Assembly: GCA_023413015.1 (NCBI GenBank)
Contig: JAEZQR010000148.1
Location: 1-8,287 of the forward strand
Length of the DNA stretch: 8,287 bases
Source: Pseudomonadota bacterium
GTDB taxonomy: Bacteria; Pseudomonadota; Alphaproteobacteria; Sphingomonadales; Sphingomonadaceae
Direction of reading: 5' to 3'
Shown here: in pieces, positions 6,787 through 8,287 of the stretch
Numbering within the stretch: position 1 is the stretch's first letter
Layout of the letters: each line of letters opens with the position of its first letter
Notes under the pieces: generated by a model
The model's input: the letters and a program-made list of their open reading frames with translations, nothing else
Database searches by the model: none
What the model was told of the DNA's origin: nothing
Program-made: the position numbers and the translations under genes

Positions 6787-8280
6787 ATGCGCGTAACCTT
6801 CGGTCAGCCGTCCAACCCGCAATCCTCGGCACTGGCCGTGTTCGCGCACAAGGACGGCGTGCTGACCCGGGGTGCGCAGGGACGGGAAGAGGGCGGCCGT
6901 CTCGCGCGCGTCATCCAGGCCGGGCGGTTCGACGGCGACGTCGCGACCATCACGGAGCTGCTGGCGCCGGCCGGGATCGACGCGACCCGCCTGCTGATCG
7001 TTGGCCTCGGCGCCGCCGGCAAGGCCGACCGCGGCGCGTTCGAGCGCATCGGCGGCGCGCTCGCCGCCCGCCTGCTCACCTCGGGCGAGACCACGCTCGT
7101 CGTCGACATGGAAGGCGTCGACGACATCGCGATCGGCCGCGGCGAGGCCGCCGCGCGCCTCGCCTATGGCGCGCTGCTGCGCTCCTACCGTTTCGATACC
7201 TACCGCACCAAGCTCACCGACAAGCAGAAGCCGTCGCTGACCGAGATTGTCGTCGTCAACGCGGGCGAGGGGGCGCAGGCCGCCTATGACCGGCTGCAGG
7301 CCGCCGCCGACGGCGTGTTCTTCACGCGCGACCTCGTCTCGGAGCCGGCGAACATCCTCTATCCGGAAAGCTTCGTCGAACGCGCCCGCCAGGCGCTCGA
7401 AGGCACCGGCGTCGAGGTCGAGGCGCTCGACGAGGCCCGCATGCGCGAGCTCGGCATGGGCGCGCTCCTCGGCGTCGCGCAAGGGTCGGTGCGCCAGCCG
7501 CAGCTCCTCGTCATGAAGTGGGACGGCACCGGCGGCAGCGCGAAGAAGCCTGTCGTGTTCGTCGGCAAGGGCGTCACCTTCGACACCGGCGGCATCTCGA
7601 TCAAGCCCGCCGCCGGCATGGAGGACATGAAGTGGGACATGGGCGGCGCCGGCGCGGTCGCGGGCGCGATGCTCGCGCTCGCCCGCCGCAAGGCCAAGGC
7701 GCATGTCATCGGCATCTGCGGCCTCGTCGAGAACATGCCCGATGCCAACGCGCAGCGCCCCGGTGACGTGGTGACCTCGATGTCCGGCCAGACGGTCGAG
7801 GTGATCAACACCGACGCCGAAGGCCGCCTCGTGCTCGCCGACGCCATCTGGTACGCGCAGGAAACCTACCAGCCCGAGGTGATCGTCGACCTCGCGACGC
7901 TCACCGGCGCGATGATCATCGCGCTCGGCCATGAATATGGCGGCCTGTTCTCGAACGACGACACGCTCGCCCGCCAGCTCACCGATGCCGGCGCGGCCTG
8001 CGGCGATCGCCTCTGGCGCATGCCGATGGGCGAACCCTTCGACAAGCTGCTGGAATCGCAGATCGCGGACATGAAGAACGTCGGCCCGCGCGACGGCGGC
8101 TCGATCACGGCGGCGCAATTCATCCAGCGCTTCGTCAAGGACGGCGTGAAGTGGGCGCACCTCGATATCGCCGGCATGGTGTGGACGGCGAAGCCGGGCG
8201 CGCTGTGGGACAAGGGCGCCACCGGCTACGGCGTCCGCCTGCTCGACAAGTTCGTCGAAGACAATTTCGAGACCCGGTGA
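6787..8280 (+). CDS. pepA: Leucyl aminopeptidase PepA (M17 family)
   Basis: PepA is a cytoplasmic, two-metal aminopeptidase, usually hexameric, that removes N-terminal residues from peptides. The 497-residue product has an N-terminal macro-like domain (about 1-170) and a C-terminal M17 catalytic domain (about 180-490). The complete active site is visible: metal ligands Lys261 and Asp266 in GKGVTFDTGG, Asp284 in MKWDMGG, and Asp343 and Glu345 in the signature NTDAEGRL, plus catalytic Lys273 and Arg347. All sit nine residues before their E. coli PepA counterparts (Lys270, Asp275, Asp293, Asp352, Glu354, Lys282, Arg356). The ATG at 6787 follows GGGAG by 8 nt. The gene is divergent from lptD, and only 7 bases follow its TGA, so its downstream neighbour is out of view (often holC in proteobacteria). 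In E. coli PepA also binds DNA in Xer recombination and carAB control; that role cannot be assumed here. Confidence 0.97.
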   Translation: MRVTFGQPSNPQSSALAVFAHKDGVLTRGAQGREEGGRLARVIQAGRFDGDVATITELLAPAGIDATRLLIVGLGAAGKADRGAFERIGGALAARLLTSGETTLVVDMEGVDDIAIGRGEAAARLAYGALLRSYRFDTYRTKLTDKQKPSLTEIVVVNAGEGAQAAYDRLQAAADGVFFTRDLVSEPANILYPESFVERARQALEGTGVEVEALDEARMRELGMGALLGVAQGSVRQPQLLVMKWDGTGGSAKKPVVFVGKGVTFDTGGISIKPAAGMEDMKWDMGGAGAVAGAMLALARRKAKAHVIGICGLVENMPDANAQRPGDVVTSMSGQTVEVINTDAEGRLVLADAIWYAQETYQPEVIVDLATLTGAMIIALGHEYGGLFSNDDTLARQLTDAGAACGDRLWRMPMGEPFDKLLESQIADMKNVGPRDGGSITAAQFIQRFVKDGVKWAHLDIAGMVWTAKPGALWDKGATGYGVRLLDKFVEDNFETR

Positions 8281-8287
8281 CCCCGCG

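Noticed and set aside
6685..8160. A 491-codon open frame on the minus strand opposite pepA
   Set aside because: It has the same composition artefact (His, Arg, Ala, Asp and Glu rich) and would cover the complete, motif-perfect pepA gene and cross the divergent promoter region. No domain or credible ribosome site supports it.

Overview
The window is a GC-rich, alphaproteobacterial-looking chromosomal segment, most likely from a sphingomonad (Sphingomonas or a relative). This placement is an inference. It rests on strong G/C bias at third codon positions, a pepA gene divergent from lptD with surA and pdxA downstream, and a palindromic repeat beginning CGTCATCCCGGCGAAGG, a type I recall as common in sphingomonad and related genomes. 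No tRNA, rRNA, transposase, phage gene or CRISPR array was seen.

Layout, left to right. The minus strand carries pdxA (cut by the left window edge), surA, a Tat-exported DUF885-family metallopeptidase-like gene, and lptD. Transcription of these runs from about 6.66 kb towards base 1. pepA (leucyl aminopeptidase) lies on the plus strand, divergent from lptD across 131 bp, and ends 7 bases before the right edge. surA and pdxA are tightly coupled, with 7 nt between them and a ribosome site that starts in the surA stop codon. The DUF885 gene is separated on both sides: 284 bp from lptD, containing a 28-bp-arm perfect palindrome and an 18-bp dyad, and 152 bp from surA, containing a GC-rich hairpin. 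It therefore looks like a separately transcribed gene sitting inside an otherwise classical lptD-surA-pdxA outer-membrane-biogenesis cluster.

How the genes work together. LptD is the outer-membrane barrel that inserts LPS. SurA is the periplasmic chaperone that escorts unfolded barrels, LptD among them in E. coli, to the Bam machine. PdxA makes the pyridoxal-phosphate precursor and shares this operon in many proteobacteria for historical rather than obvious functional reasons. PepA is a cytoplasmic metallo-aminopeptidase. The inserted DUF885 protein would be exported folded by the Tat system and carries an HExxxGHH metallopeptidase-like motif; its substrate cannot be read from sequence.

Most of the window is ordinary housekeeping DNA. 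The points worth a second look are the DUF885 insertion between two functionally linked genes, the long palindrome and neighbouring dyad, the cysteine patterns of LptD and SurA, and the start region of lptD. I found no convincing evidence of an undescribed multi-gene system.
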